NCBI GenBank assembly: GCA_013205565.1
Contig: JABMMM010000286.1
Span: 1-34,941 of the forward strand
From: Alcaligenaceae bacterium
Lineage (GTDB): Bacteria > Pseudomonadota > Gammaproteobacteria > Burkholderiales > Burkholderiaceae_B
Length of the DNA stretch: 34,941 nt
Direction: 5' to 3'
The notes under the pieces were generated by a model. It had not been told where the DNA came from. It did not search any database and worked only from the letters and a program-made list of their open reading frames with translations. The position numbers were made by a program, and so were the translations under genes. Positions 7,197 to 16,556 of the stretch are shown here, in pieces (the stretch's first letter is position 1; each line of letters starts with the position of its first letter).

Positions 7197-8609
7197 ATGA
7201 GCACCTCTCAAGATGTTCTGAAGAAGATTGCCGAAGACGAAGTCAAGTTTGTCGACTTTCGTTTTACGGACACCATGGGCAAAGAGCAACACGTTTCGGT
7301 TCCTGTCAGCCAGATGAACACCGAAAAGTTTACCGAAGGTCACGCGTTTGACGGTTCGTCAATCGCCGGCTGGAAAGGCATCGAAGCTTCGGACATGCTC
7401 CTTATTCCCGATCCAAATACTGCCCACATGGACCCGTTTCGCGAAGAATCAACGATGATTCTGACCTGCGACGTTGTTGAACCTTCAGACATGAAAGGCT
7501 ACGACCGCGATCCACGTTCGCTGGCAAAGCGCGCAGAGGCCTATCTCAAAGCGAGCGGCTTGGGCGACACCGCCTTTTTTGGTCCTGAGCCAGAGTTTTT
7601 TGTTTTTGACGGCGTGACCTGGGGCGACGATATGTCCGGCTGCCACGTCAAGATCAAGTCTGACGAAGCCTCATGGTCGACTGGCATTGACTCAGAGGGC
7701 GGCAACATGGCTCATCGCCCACGCGTCAAGGGCGGTTACTTTCCAGTGCCTCCGGTCGACTCTATGCAAGACATGCGTTCAGAGATGTGCTTGTTGCTTG
7801 AAGAAGCAGGCATCCCTGTTGAGGTGCATCACCATGAAGTCGCTGGCGCCGGTCAGATGGAAATCGGGACAAGGTTCAGCACCTTGGTGACTCGCGCCGA
7901 CTGGAACCAAATCCTTAAGTACACCGTGCACAACGTCGCACACGCTTATGGCAAAACTGCAACATTCTTGCCAAAACCGATTGTCGGTGATAACGGTTCA
8001 GGTATGCACGTTCACCAGTCAATCTGGAAAGACGGTCAAAACCTGTTTTCAGGTAATGGCTACGCTGGTTTGTCTGAATTCGCGCTTTATTACATCGGTG
8101 GGATCATCAAGCACGCTCGCGCGCTCAATGCGATCACCAATCCTGGCACAAACTCTTACAAGCGTTTGGTTCCACATTACGAAGCGCCTGTGAAGCTTGC
8201 TTATTCAGCACGCAACCGTTCTGCCTCGATTCGTATTCCTTACGTCGCTAATCCAAAAGGCCGTCGTATCGAAACACGTTTCCCTGATCCACTTGCGAAC
8301 CCATACTTGTGCTTCTCGGCCTTGATGATGGCGGGTCTGGATGGTGTGCAAAACAAGATTCACCCAGGCGATCCCGCAGACAAAAATCTGTACGATTTGC
8401 CACCCGAAGAAGATGCAAAGATCCCAACGGTTTGCAGTTCACTCGAGCAAGCGCTCGAAGAACTCAACAAAGACCGCGAGTTCTTGACACGCGGCGGGGT
8501 GTTTAGTAACTCAATGCTCGATGCCTACGTGGATCTGAAAATGCAAGAAGTCAATCGCTTGCGTATGACGACCCATCCCGTCGAATTCGACATGTACTAC
8601 AGTCTGTAA
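7197..8609 (+). CDS. glnA: Glutamine synthetase, type I
   Basis: This enzyme makes glutamine from glutamate, ammonia and ATP and is the main ammonium-assimilating step. The 470-aa length is typical of the GSI-beta dodecamer. Visible landmarks are [10 protein letters not shown] near 51-60, [12 protein letters not shown], the glutamate-binding and metal-binding stretch [17 protein letters not shown], the ATP-site block [16 protein letters not shown], and [14 protein letters not shown]. Tyr399 in NLYDLPPEE is the adenylylation site used by GlnE, so post-translational control is expected. A CGGAGT ribosome site precedes the ATG. Transcription is most likely from the sigma-54 promoter with two NtrC sites directly upstream. 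glnL and glnG follow. Confidence 0.99.
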   Translation: MSTSQDVLKKIAEDEVKFVDFRFTDTMGKEQHVSVPVSQMNTEKFTEGHAFDGSSIAGWKGIEASDMLLIPDPNTAHMDPFREESTMILTCDVVEPSDMKGYDRDPRSLAKRAEAYLKASGLGDTAFFGPEPEFFVFDGVTWGDDMSGCHVKIKSDEASWSTGIDSEGGNMAHRPRVKGGYFPVPPVDSMQDMRSEMCLLLEEAGIPVEVHHHEVAGAGQMEIGTRFSTLVTRADWNQILKYTVHNVAHAYGKTATFLPKPIVGDNGSGMHVHQSIWKDGQNLFSGNGYAGLSEFALYYIGGIIKHARALNAITNPGTNSYKRLVPHYEAPVKLAYSARNRSASIRIPYVANPKGRRIETRFPDPLANPYLCFSALMMAGLDGVQNKIHPGDPADKNLYDLPPEEDAKIPTVCSSLEQALEELNKDREFLTRGGVFSNSMLDAYVDLKMQEVNRLRMTTHPVEFDMYYSL

Positions 8610-8654
8610 TCTGCTGTTTAACCTTGGAGTCAGGTCTTTGGTGGCCTGAATACC

Positions 8655-9707
8655 ATGAACTCCGCTGAAGCCTTCGATCTGCTTGCCACCACAGTTCTTT
8701 TATTGAACGCGTCTGGTGAAGTTGTCGAGGCAAATGCGGCAGCAGAAGCAATGTTTGGGCGGTCTCGGCGTAGCCTCTTGGGGCAGCCGGCCGCCTTTTT
8801 GTTTGATCGCGATTCTGCGCTTGAACACTCGATGCAGCAAGCTTGCTCGGGCGAGGTTGCCGACTGCAGGCAATTCGCACGTACGCGCCGAGGCCCGGAC
8901 ACCGTCGAGGTGAGCGTGACTTCGATTGCGCTGTCTTCGCAGTGCTGGGCAGCGCTCATTGAAGTCAAAGATCTTGAGCAACGCGTCTTGGTGGATCGCA
9001 GCATTCGCCTAGTTGACGAGATCGATACACAGCACGAACTTCTGCGCAATTTGGCACACGAAGTCAAAAATCCCTTGGGCGGCTTGCGTGGCGCGGCACA
9101 GTTGCTTGAATCTGAGCTGCCTGATCCGGCGCTGCGCGAATATACCAGTGTGATTATTTCTGAGGCCGATCGCCTGCAAGCCTTGGTTGACCGACTCGCT
9201 GCTCCGCAGCGCATGCCGGTGCAGTGGCAGGCTGTGAATATTCACGAGATTTGCGAGCGTGTCTGTGCCTTAGTCAGAGCCGAGTTTCGTGAGGTTGCGT
9301 TATTGCGCGACTACGACGCCTCAATGCCCGAGTTTCGAGCCGACCCGGCGCGCGTCATGCAGGCGCTCTTAAATATTGTTCGTAATGCTGCGCAGATACT
9401 GACAGGGTCTATGGGCACACCGTCACCGCATATCACGCTTAAGACGCGGATCGCGCGTCAGATGCTGCTGCGCCATAAGCAACACCGCCTGACGGCGGTC
9501 GTCACGGTGACCGACAACGGTCCCGGTGTTCCCGAGGCGTTACGTGAACGTATTTTTCATCCACTGGTCACAGGGCGCGAGGGGGGCACCGGACTCGGTT
9601 TGAGTTTGGCGCAAGACTTCGCGCATCAGCACGGTGGCGTTATTGAGTTCGACTCGCAACCCGGTCGCACCGAGTTTCGTTTGCAATTACCTATGGAGCC
9701 GCTTTAA
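8655..9707 (+). CDS. glnL: Nitrogen regulation sensor kinase NtrB
   Basis: NtrB phosphorylates or dephosphorylates NtrC according to PII status. The 350-aa soluble protein has an N-terminal PAS-like domain (LLLNASGEVVEANAAAEAMFG), the H-box NLAHEVKNPLGGLRGAAQLL with phospho-acceptor His135, a HATPase N-box region (ALLNIVRNA), the G1 box DNGPGVPE and the G2 box GTGLGLSLA. No membrane segment is seen, as expected. The start is the first ATG after an in-frame stop at 8646; the nearest purine-rich ribosome site is about 25 nt away, so initiation may rely on readthrough from glnA 45 nt upstream. Its stop overlaps the glnG start (TAATG). Confidence 0.97.
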   Translation: MNSAEAFDLLATTVLLLNASGEVVEANAAAEAMFGRSRRSLLGQPAAFLFDRDSALEHSMQQACSGEVADCRQFARTRRGPDTVEVSVTSIALSSQCWAALIEVKDLEQRVLVDRSIRLVDEIDTQHELLRNLAHEVKNPLGGLRGAAQLLESELPDPALREYTSVIISEADRLQALVDRLAAPQRMPVQWQAVNIHEICERVCALVRAEFREVALLRDYDASMPEFRADPARVMQALLNIVRNAAQILTGSMGTPSPHITLKTRIARQMLLRHKQHRLTAVVTVTDNGPGVPEALRERIFHPLVTGREGGTGLGLSLAQDFAHQHGGVIEFDSQPGRTEFRLQLPMEPL

Positions 9708-11152
9708 TGAAACCCGTCTGGATCGTGGATGATGATCAAGCTATTCGCTGGGTGCTTGAAAAGGCCCTTAGCCGTGCAAACATACCGACAAAAAGCTTTG
9801 TGAATGCCGCCGAGGTTTCGGCAGCACTTAAGCTTGAGTCACCCTCGGCATTGGTGTCCGATATTCGAATGCCAGGCACCGATGGCTTGGCTTTATTGGC
9901 CGAGGTCAAAGAAAAATACCCGACCTTGCCGGTCATCATCATGACCGCCTATAGCGATCTTGACAGCACGGTTTCGGCCTTTCAAGGCGGCGCGTTTGAT
10001 TACCTCGCTAAGCCCTTCGATATTAACGAGGCGGTTGCGTTGATTTCACGTGCCATGCAAGAGCCCTCGGCAGAAGAGATTGCAGCACAGGCGCTCCCGA
10101 GCTCTGCTCAGGCCAGCGATAAGGGCATGTTGGCCCAGTCTGCCTCGGTTGCGATGCAAGAGGTGTTTCGTGCGATCGGGCGCTTGGCACAATCCAACGT
10201 GACAGTCTTGATTACAGGCGAATCCGGCACGGGTAAAGAGTTGGTGGCGAGGGCTTTACATAGCCACGGGGTGCGGTCAAAAGGGCCCTTTGTAGCGCTC
10301 AATACAGCGGCCATTCCGCGTGATCTGCTCGAAGCAGAGTTGTTTGGCCACGAGCGCGGCGCGTTCACCGGCGCCAATGCCTTGCGACGCGGGCGGTTTG
10401 AAGAAGCGGGCGGCGGCACATTATTTTTAGATGAAATCGGCGATATGCCGTTTGAATTGCAAACCAGATTGTTACGTGTGTTATCTGAGGGGACTTTTTA
10501 TCGTGTGGGTGGCGCACAACCCGTCAGGGTCGATGTGCGCATCGTCGCGGCTACGCATCAGCCTCTTGAAGAGCGGGTAAAAGAGGGAAAGTTCCGTGAA
10601 GATTTGTATCATCGTTTAAATGTGATTCGGTTAAGGTTGCCCGCGCTGCGCGAGCGGCGCGAAGACGTAGCCGAATTAGCCAAGCACTTTTTATCAGTCT
10701 CGGCCCGCGCGGTTGGCGTGCCAGCTAAACGCCTATCTGAGGCTGCGTCATTTGCTCTGTCGCAGTTTGACTACCCTGGCAACGTGCGCCAACTCGAAAA
10801 CTTTTGTCATTGGCTCACGATCATGGCACCCGGGCAAGTCGTCGAAGTGGGAGACCTGCCTCCCGAAGTTCGCGCGGCCAGAGAGGCACTGACTCGCCTT
10901 GGCCCCGACAGCGCACCCGTCATTGAGCAAACGTGGCAGCAGTTGCTCGCGCTAGACGCGAATGTGCGTTTGTCGCGTTCAGAACCCGAGGTCTGGACGG
11001 CGCTCACCCGTCAGTTCGAACGTGCACTGCTGCAGTCTTCGCTAGAGGTGTGCCGAGGTCGGCGCGTTGAGGCCGCCGCCCGCTTAGGCATGGGTCGTAA
11101 CACCATCACCCGCAAGCTCAGAGAATTGGGAATGGACGCCGTTGACAGTTAG
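9707..11152 (+). CDS. glnG: Nitrogen regulation response regulator NtrC
   Basis: NtrC is a sigma-54 activator of 481 aa. The receiver domain (1-115) has the acidic pocket D8-D10, phospho-acceptor Asp52, Thr80 and Lys102. The AAA+ domain has Walker A GESGTGKE at 171-178, the sigma-54-contact loop GAFTGA at 218-223 and Walker B GGTLFLDEIGDM. The C-terminal Fis-type helix-turn-helix reads VEAAARLGMGRNTITRKLRELGM. It overlaps glnL by one base. The two palindromes upstream of glnA match its expected operator, giving autoregulation if glnA-glnL-glnG are one transcript. Confidence 0.98.
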   Translation: MKPVWIVDDDQAIRWVLEKALSRANIPTKSFVNAAEVSAALKLESPSALVSDIRMPGTDGLALLAEVKEKYPTLPVIIMTAYSDLDSTVSAFQGGAFDYLAKPFDINEAVALISRAMQEPSAEEIAAQALPSSAQASDKGMLAQSASVAMQEVFRAIGRLAQSNVTVLITGESGTGKELVARALHSHGVRSKGPFVALNTAAIPRDLLEAELFGHERGAFTGANALRRGRFEEAGGGTLFLDEIGDMPFELQTRLLRVLSEGTFYRVGGAQPVRVDVRIVAATHQPLEERVKEGKFREDLYHRLNVIRLRLPALRERREDVAELAKHFLSVSARAVGVPAKRLSEAASFALSQFDYPGNVRQLENFCHWLTIMAPGQVVEVGDLPPEVRAAREALTRLGPDSAPVIEQTWQQLLALDANVRLSRSEPEVWTALTRQFERALLQSSLEVCRGRRVEAAARLGMGRNTITRKLRELGMDAVDS

Positions 11153-11172
11153 TTGCGTTCGTTATTAATGTT

Positions 11173-11204
11173 TTAACTATTGACTGTTACACTTCAATAG
11201 TTAA
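11173..11204. promoter_or_regulatory. Perfect 11-bp inverted repeat upstream of ridA
   Basis: TTAACTATTGA (11173-11183) and TCAATAGTTAA (11194-11204) are exact reverse complements separated by 10 nt, so arm centres are 21 bp apart, two helical turns. The repeat lies between glnG and ridA and ends two bases before the ridA ribosome site. It contains TTGACT, a possible -35 box. An AT-rich stem with a 10-nt loop and no T-run is a poor terminator, so an operator for a dimeric regulator is the better reading. Confidence 0.6.
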
Positions 11205-11220
11205 TTAAAGGATGACGTCC

Positions 11221-11607
11221 ATGTCTAAAGCAATCATTCATACCAATGCTGCGCCCGCCGCTGTCGGCCCGTATTCGCAGGCGGTTGTCGCGCCGGCCGG
11301 GCGAACTGTGTATTTGTCTGGGCAGATCGGGTTAATGCCTGCCACGGGCATCATGGTCTCAGAAGATTTCCAAGCGCAGGTGCGTCAGTCGTTTGCCAAT
11401 ATGCAAGCGGTGATTGAGGCAGCAGAGGGGCGTCTGGACAGTATCGTTAAGCTCACTTTGTTTTTAACTGACTTGGGGCAGTTCGCGATTGCTAATAGCA
11501 TCATGGCCGAACTTCTCCCAGAGCCTTTTCCGGCACGTTCAACCGTGGGTGTTGCTAGTCTGCCCAAGGGTGCGCAGTTTGAAATCGAGGCCATCATCGT
11601 TATTTAA
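11221..11607 (+). CDS. ridA: RidA family reactive-imine deaminase
   Basis: RidA hydrolyses reactive enamine/imine intermediates such as 2-aminoacrylate formed by PLP enzymes. The 128-aa protein starting at ATG 11221 has the E. coli RidA length and N-terminus (MSKAIIHT). That start has AAAGGA 8 nt upstream, whereas an in-frame ATG at 11212 overlaps this ribosome site. Active-site positions Tyr18, Arg106 (PARST) and Glu121 are present, so this is a RidA-clade member likely to have deaminase activity. It follows glnG by about 70 nt, across a strong inverted repeat. Linkage to recG by a 26-nt gap suggests cotranscription. Confidence 0.93.
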   Translation: MSKAIIHTNAAPAAVGPYSQAVVAPAGRTVYLSGQIGLMPATGIMVSEDFQAQVRQSFANMQAVIEAAEGRLDSIVKLTLFLTDLGQFAIANSIMAELLPEPFPARSTVGVASLPKGAQFEIEAIIVI

Positions 11608-11633
11608 CGGCTCGCGCAAACGGTTCAGCCCGC

Positions 11634-13757
11634 GTGTCTTCGCATCCTGCCAAGGTGTCATCTCGTGCTGCCCGCAAGGTCGCGGCGCCGGCCCAGTCAA
11701 AAGCGCTTAGCACCACTAAACAGAAGCTCGAAAAACTTGGCTTGCGCAGCGCCCAAGACTTGATCTTGCATTTGCCCCTTCGTTACGAAGACGAAACCGA
11801 GATCATGCCGATTGCGGTTCTGCGACCGGGGCGCTCAGCGCAGATTCAAGGCGTGGTGATCCGCTCAGAGGCCAGTTATCAACCCCGCCGCCAACTGACA
11901 GCGGTGTTGCAAGACGAAAGCGGCGTGATCGGTTTGCGCTGGCTGACTTTTTATCCGAATCAACAGCAGCAAATGCAAGTGGGTCGTCGCTGGCGAGTAC
12001 GCGGCGAGGTGCGCGGTGGCTTGCATGGCTACGAAATCATCCATCCTAAAGTGACGGTGGCCGATTCACCGCTGCCTGCAGCGCTAACGCCGGTCTATCC
12101 GACTACCGATGGCCTGTCACAACCAAGTCTGCGTAAAGCCATCCTGCAGGCGCTCGCTTCAGCAGAACTCAACGACACGCTTGAAGCCGACTCAGTCAAC
12201 AAACTAGGTTTGCAGACGTTTAGTCTGGCGATTCGCACGCTGCATGGGCCCACGCCCGACATGGATGCGCAGGCTCTGATTGAGCACACGCATCCGTCTT
12301 GGCTACGCATAAAGTTTGACGAGTTGCTTGCGCAACAGTTGTCTTTGGCTGCGGCGCGCGATGCCCGACGCAGTCTGCGTGCCCGAAAGTTGACGCTGAA
12401 CAGCAAGCCTGAAAGCCTTTGCGCGCGCCTGCTTCAGGCGCTGCCTTTTAGTCTGACGTCCGCCCAAGCAAGAGTGGTGGGTGAGATCAGCGTCGACTTA
12501 CAGCGCGAGTTTCCGATGTATCGCTTATTGCAAGGTGATGTCGGTAGCGGAAAAACGGTTGTGGCGGCGCTCGCAGCGTTGCAGGCCATCGACGCGGGCG
12601 TGCAGGTCGCCTTGATGGCTCCCACTGAGATTTTGGCCGAACAACACTACCAAAAATTAAAAATATGGTGTGAACCGTTGGGAGTCGAGGTGTGTTGGCT
12701 GACAGGCAGCATTACACCCAAAGCACGCAAACTAGCCAACGAAGCGATTTCTGGTGGTCGTGCCCGCTTGGTGGTGGGCACGCAAGCGTTGATACAAGAC
12801 ACTGTCGAGTTTTTCGACCTTGGGTTGGTGATCGTCGATGAGCAGCACCGTTTTGGTGTGGCACAGCGTTTGTCGTTGTCCCGTAAGGGGCAAGACGCAC
12901 AGACCGGCGCTGCGCTTTCGGCCTCAGATGATTTTGTGCCGCACCAACTGACCATGAGCGCTACGCCGATTCCTCGCACGCTAGCGATGACTTTCTATGC
13001 AGATCTTGAGGTCTCGTCGATTGATACGCTGCCGCCTGGGCGCACGCCGGTACTCACAAAACTGATTTCAAGCGTGCGACGCGAAGAAGTTGTCGCCCAC
13101 GTTGCACAAGCCTGTACGACCGGTCAGCAGGTGTATTGGGTGTGTCCGCTCGTGCAAGAAAGCGAAACGCTCGATCTACAAACGGCGGTTGATACGCATT
13201 TGGCGCTCACCCAAGCGCTTCCTAAGTGTCGTGTGGGCCTCGTGCACGGGCAATTGCACCAAACAGAAAAAGCGCAGGTGATGAAAGCGTTTCGTGAGGC
13301 AAAGATCGATGTGCTGGTTGCAACGACCGTGATCGAAGTCGGTGTCGATGTGCCGAATGCCTCGTTAATGGTCATTGAGCACGCCGAGCGTTTTGGTTTG
13401 GCACAACTGCATCAGCTACGCGGTCGGGTCGGGCGAGGCGTCGCAAAATCAGTGTGCGTGTTGCTATATCAGACACCGCTGTCCTTGTTGGCGCGCCAGC
13501 GTTTGCGTGCAATGTACGAGACTCAGGATGGTTTTGAAATCGCACAGCGAGATCTTGATTTGCGTGGTCCGGGCGAGTTGTTGGGGTCAAGGCAATCCGG
13601 CGTCACACTGCTACGTTTTGCCGACCTCGCGACCGATAGCGCCTTGGTCGTCGCAGCGCGCGAAGTCGCAACAGATTTGAGAAAAAATGCACCTCATATT
13701 GTCGAGCGTCATCTGGCGCGTTGGATGCGTGGGCGCGAAGACTTTTTACGCAGTTAG
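11634..13757 (+). CDS. recG: ATP-dependent DNA helicase RecG
   Basis: RecG remodels stalled forks and branched DNA. The 707-aa protein has an N-terminal OB-fold wedge domain (about 70-170) and the helicase core: Walker A GDVGSGKT at 301-308, the DEQHRFGV box near 402, TMSATPIPRTLA, then VATTVIEVGVDVPNA and HQLRGRVGRG in the second RecA-like lobe, and the C-terminal DLDLRGPGELLGSRQSG. It starts at GTG 11634. The N-terminus is a basic and Ala-rich tail of about 25 residues before the KLEKLGLRSAQDL block, so a later start cannot be wholly excluded. oxyR follows by 21 nt, a linkage also known in Burkholderia and Pseudomonas. Confidence 0.98.
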   Translation: MSSHPAKVSSRAARKVAAPAQSKALSTTKQKLEKLGLRSAQDLILHLPLRYEDETEIMPIAVLRPGRSAQIQGVVIRSEASYQPRRQLTAVLQDESGVIGLRWLTFYPNQQQQMQVGRRWRVRGEVRGGLHGYEIIHPKVTVADSPLPAALTPVYPTTDGLSQPSLRKAILQALASAELNDTLEADSVNKLGLQTFSLAIRTLHGPTPDMDAQALIEHTHPSWLRIKFDELLAQQLSLAAARDARRSLRARKLTLNSKPESLCARLLQALPFSLTSAQARVVGEISVDLQREFPMYRLLQGDVGSGKTVVAALAALQAIDAGVQVALMAPTEILAEQHYQKLKIWCEPLGVEVCWLTGSITPKARKLANEAISGGRARLVVGTQALIQDTVEFFDLGLVIVDEQHRFGVAQRLSLSRKGQDAQTGAALSASDDFVPHQLTMSATPIPRTLAMTFYADLEVSSIDTLPPGRTPVLTKLISSVRREEVVAHVAQACTTGQQVYWVCPLVQESETLDLQTAVDTHLALTQALPKCRVGLVHGQLHQTEKAQVMKAFREAKIDVLVATTVIEVGVDVPNASLMVIEHAERFGLAQLHQLRGRVGRGVAKSVCVLLYQTPLSLLARQRLRAMYETQDGFEIAQRDLDLRGPGELLGSRQSGVTLLRFADLATDSALVVAAREVATDLRKNAPHIVERHLARWMRGREDFLRS

Positions 13758-13778
13758 TTTTTTATAGGCGCAAACAAG

Positions 13779-14726
13779 ATGACGTTGACTGAACTGAAAT
13801 ACATTGTGGCGGTCGCACGCGAAAGACACTTTGGACGCGCGGCAGAAGCCTGTTTTGTGAGTCAGCCGACCTTGTCTGTTGCCATCCGTAAGCTAGAAGA
13901 CGAACTGGGCGTCACGATTTTTGAGCGCGGTGGTTCTGAAGTTGGCGTCACGGTCATTGGGCAAACACTGGTCTCACAGGCACAAAAAGTGCTTGAAGAA
14001 AGCGCCAATTTAAAAGAACTTGCTCGCCATGGTAACGACCCCCTGGCTGGGGTGTTACGTGTGGGGGTGATCCACACGATCGGGCCATATTTATTGCCCA
14101 AACTTGTGCCGTGGCATATCTCCTGTACGCCGCAAATGCCTCTGGTATTACAAGAAAACTTCACAGTCAAATTAATCGAATTGCTCAGGCAAGGCGAAAT
14201 CGATTGCGCCATTCTGGCCTTACCACTGCCCGAGGCGGGGCTTGCGACGCGCGCGCTGTATGACGAGCCTTTTGTCGTGGTGATTCCAGCGAGTCATCCT
14301 TGGGCGAATCGCAAGTCGATCTCGGCCGAAAACCTTAAACAGCAGAATATGCTGTTGCTCGGAAGCGGCCATTGCTTCCGAGACCAAGTACTCGAAGTGT
14401 GTCCAGAGCTGTCTCGCTTTGCGGCGGCCAGTGAGGGGATTCAAAGAACCTTTGAAGGCTCTTCACTTGAAACGATCCGACATATGGTGGCAGCCGGCAT
14501 TGGCATCACCGTGATGCCGCTAACCTCTGTGCCTGAGTCCGAGCGCAACAATACTTTATTGCGCTATATCAAGTTTGACAAACCAGTGCCGGATCGCCGC
14601 GTCGTGCTTGCATGGCGTAAAAGCTACCCTCGCATGGTGGCCATCGAAACGCTGGCGCAGGCGGTGTTCGCCTGCGGCTTAGATGGGGTACAAATGCTTG
14701 AACCTATCGCTAAGAAAAAGTCTTAA
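13779..14726 (+). CDS. oxyR: Hydrogen peroxide sensor/regulator OxyR
   Basis: This LysR-family peroxide sensor has 315 aa. The N-terminal helix-turn-helix is followed by an effector domain carrying the redox pair Cys199 and Cys208 in GHCFRDQVLEVC. The residue numbers and spacing are the same as in E. coli OxyR, which separates it from ordinary LysR proteins. GSSLETIRHMVAAGIGITVMPL is the conserved C-terminal block. It lies 21 nt after recG and 2 nt before ubiA, so it is probably read from an upstream promoter as part of a recG-oxyR-ubiA run. A separate promoter inside recG cannot be judged by eye. Confidence 0.96.
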   Translation: MTLTELKYIVAVARERHFGRAAEACFVSQPTLSVAIRKLEDELGVTIFERGGSEVGVTVIGQTLVSQAQKVLEESANLKELARHGNDPLAGVLRVGVIHTIGPYLLPKLVPWHISCTPQMPLVLQENFTVKLIELLRQGEIDCAILALPLPEAGLATRALYDEPFVVVIPASHPWANRKSISAENLKQQNMLLLGSGHCFRDQVLEVCPELSRFAAASEGIQRTFEGSSLETIRHMVAAGIGITVMPLTSVPESERNNTLLRYIKFDKPVPDRRVVLAWRKSYPRMVAIETLAQAVFACGLDGVQMLEPIAKKKS

Positions 14727-14728
14727 AC

Positions 14729-15589
14729 ATGCAACAGCGCCTCTGGTTATATGGACGCTTGATTCGAATCGATAAACCGATCGGAATCTTACTTTTGCTA
14801 TGGCCGACCTTGTGGGCGGTATTTGCCGCGTCAAATGGATGGCCAAGCTTAAAAGTCTTAGCGATTTTTATCCTCGGAACAATCTTGATGCGTTCGGCGG
14901 GTTGCGCGATGAATGATTATTTTGATCGCGATATTGATTTGCACGTCAAACGAACCGAACAGCGCGTCTTGACTGCGGGTTTAATCCGGCCCGGCGAGGC
15001 CTTAGGCGTAGCGGCAGTGCTAGGCTTGCTGAGTTTGGCGCTCGTGTGGCCGCTGAACCGTCTAACGTTGCTGCTTGCCTTGGTGGCGGCTTTACTGGCG
15101 GTGACGTATCCCCTCTTTAAACGTTTTTTTGCGATTCCTCAGGCCTATCTGGGTATTGCCTTTGGCTTCGGGATTCCGATGGGGTTTGCTGCGGTGTTAG
15201 AGACCGTTCCCCCGGTCGCGTGGTTAATGCTCTTGGCAAACGTCTTTTGGGCGATTGCCTACGACACAGAATACGCGATGGTTGATCGCGACGATGATCT
15301 TCGCTTGGGTCTGAAAACCTCAGCCATCACGTTTGGTCGGTACGATGTATTCTTCGTAGCGGTGTCTTATGTACTGACTTTTGTACTGCTCGCTATCGCT
15401 GGATGGCTGCTCGGATATGGCTGGCCGTATGGGCTTGGGCTTTTTGCCGGTGCCGCACTGGCGGTGCTGCACCTTTATTGGATTCGGAAGCGCCAGCGTG
15501 AGGCGTGTTTCCGGGCGTTTTTACACAATACTTGGATAGGCTTTGCGGTCTTTTGCGGGATTTTTTTTCAGACTACAATTTTTTCTTAA
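14729..15589 (+). CDS. ubiA: 4-hydroxybenzoate polyprenyltransferase
   Basis: UbiA attaches the polyprenyl tail to 4-hydroxybenzoate in ubiquinone synthesis, in the inner membrane. The 286-aa protein is almost all hydrophobic helices. The two aspartate-rich magnesium/diphosphate-binding motifs are visible: NDYFDRDID at 62-70 and AYDTEYAMVDRDDDL from 177. The N-terminal block RLIRIDKPIGILLLLWPTLWA is characteristic of the bacterial UbiA subfamily. Only 2 nt separate it from oxyR. Confidence 0.97.
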   Translation: MQQRLWLYGRLIRIDKPIGILLLLWPTLWAVFAASNGWPSLKVLAIFILGTILMRSAGCAMNDYFDRDIDLHVKRTEQRVLTAGLIRPGEALGVAAVLGLLSLALVWPLNRLTLLLALVAALLAVTYPLFKRFFAIPQAYLGIAFGFGIPMGFAAVLETVPPVAWLMLLANVFWAIAYDTEYAMVDRDDDLRLGLKTSAITFGRYDVFFVAVSYVLTFVLLAIAGWLLGYGWPYGLGLFAGAALAVLHLYWIRKRQREACFRAFLHNTWIGFAVFCGIFFQTTIFS

Positions 15590-15664
15590 GACCCTGGCAT
15601 TTTTCGTTTTCACGTGCGCAACCCTGTCAACGCGCGTAACCATTGTTTTCTCTCGGGTGAGCTG

Positions 15665-16498
15665 ATGAATCGTTTTCCTTCGATCGCTTTTATTGGCGGT
15701 GGCAATATGGCCAACGCGCTTGTTTCAGGCTTGCTCAGTCAGGGCTGCGCGGCGAACAGCTTGCACGTTGTTGAAGTCGCCGACACGTTACGCCAACAGT
15801 GGCAGGCACGCGGCATCAGCGTCGCCTCTGCACCCGACCAATCGCTTGGCGCGCAACAGGTTTGGATCCTTGCGGTCAAGCCGCAGCAGATGCGCGAGGT
15901 TGTCTTTCAGTGCAAGCCCTGGTTAACACCTAATACCCTCGTCATTAGTATTGCAGCGGGTATATCAATGACCTCGCTGACCACTTGGCTAGGCAGTCCC
16001 ACACAACCCTTTACGCGAGTCGTGCGGTGTATGCCAAACACGCCAGCGTTGGTTGCGGCAGGCGTGACCGGGATGGCCGCTGTGGCGGGCCTGCCACAGC
16101 CCGAGCAAGAGATCGCCGCCAAGGTCTTGGGTGCAGTTGGGCAAGTTGTCTGGGTCGAGAGCGATCAGGCTCTCGATGCCGTGACTGCACTGTCTGGCAG
16201 CGGTCCGGCTTATGTATTTTTGTTTTTAGAAGCCTTGATTGCGGGTGCGCAGGCGCTTGGGTTGTCAGCCACGCAGGCCCGCTCCCTTGCACTTGCAACG
16301 CTGGCGGGTTCGACTAAATTAGCCGCAGAGTCGACCGAGCCACCTTCGGTTTTGCGCGAACGCGTCACCTCAGCAGGCGGAACAACGGCCGCTGCAATCG
16401 ACGTGTTTATGCAATTAGATTTTTCAAATATCGTGGCGCAAGCCATGGCGGCAGCCAATACCCGCGCCGGCGAACTGTCGGCCGAGTTTGGGCGCTAA
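15665..16498 (+). CDS. proC: Pyrroline-5-carboxylate reductase
   Basis: ProC performs the last step of proline synthesis, reducing pyrroline-5-carboxylate with NAD(P)H. The chosen ATG at 15665 gives a 277-aa protein starting MNRFPSIAFIGGGNMA, with the Rossmann motif immediately after the start as in the family; the frame extends to a GTG at 15614, but the extra 17 residues are unlike the family and GGTGA lies 4 nt before 15665. Family blocks are RCMPNTPALVAAGVTGM, the signature ALSGSGPAYVFLFLEAL, and the C-terminal RERVTSAGGTTAAAI. It lies 75 nt downstream of ubiA. Confidence 0.95.
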   Translation: MNRFPSIAFIGGGNMANALVSGLLSQGCAANSLHVVEVADTLRQQWQARGISVASAPDQSLGAQQVWILAVKPQQMREVVFQCKPWLTPNTLVISIAAGISMTSLTTWLGSPTQPFTRVVRCMPNTPALVAAGVTGMAAVAGLPQPEQEIAAKVLGAVGQVVWVESDQALDAVTALSGSGPAYVFLFLEALIAGAQALGLSATQARSLALATLAGSTKLAAESTEPPSVLRERVTSAGGTTAAAIDVFMQLDFSNIVAQAMAAANTRAGELSAEFGR

Positions 16499-16556
16499 TG
16501 TCAGGTCTTTTGCGCAGTCACCTTTTTGAACGTATTCACTTAATCAGAGCACTCAA

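Noticed and set aside
8630-9214. 194-codon minus-strand ORF opposite glnL
   Set aside because: Ser- and Arg-rich antisense frame with no motif; glnL is secure.
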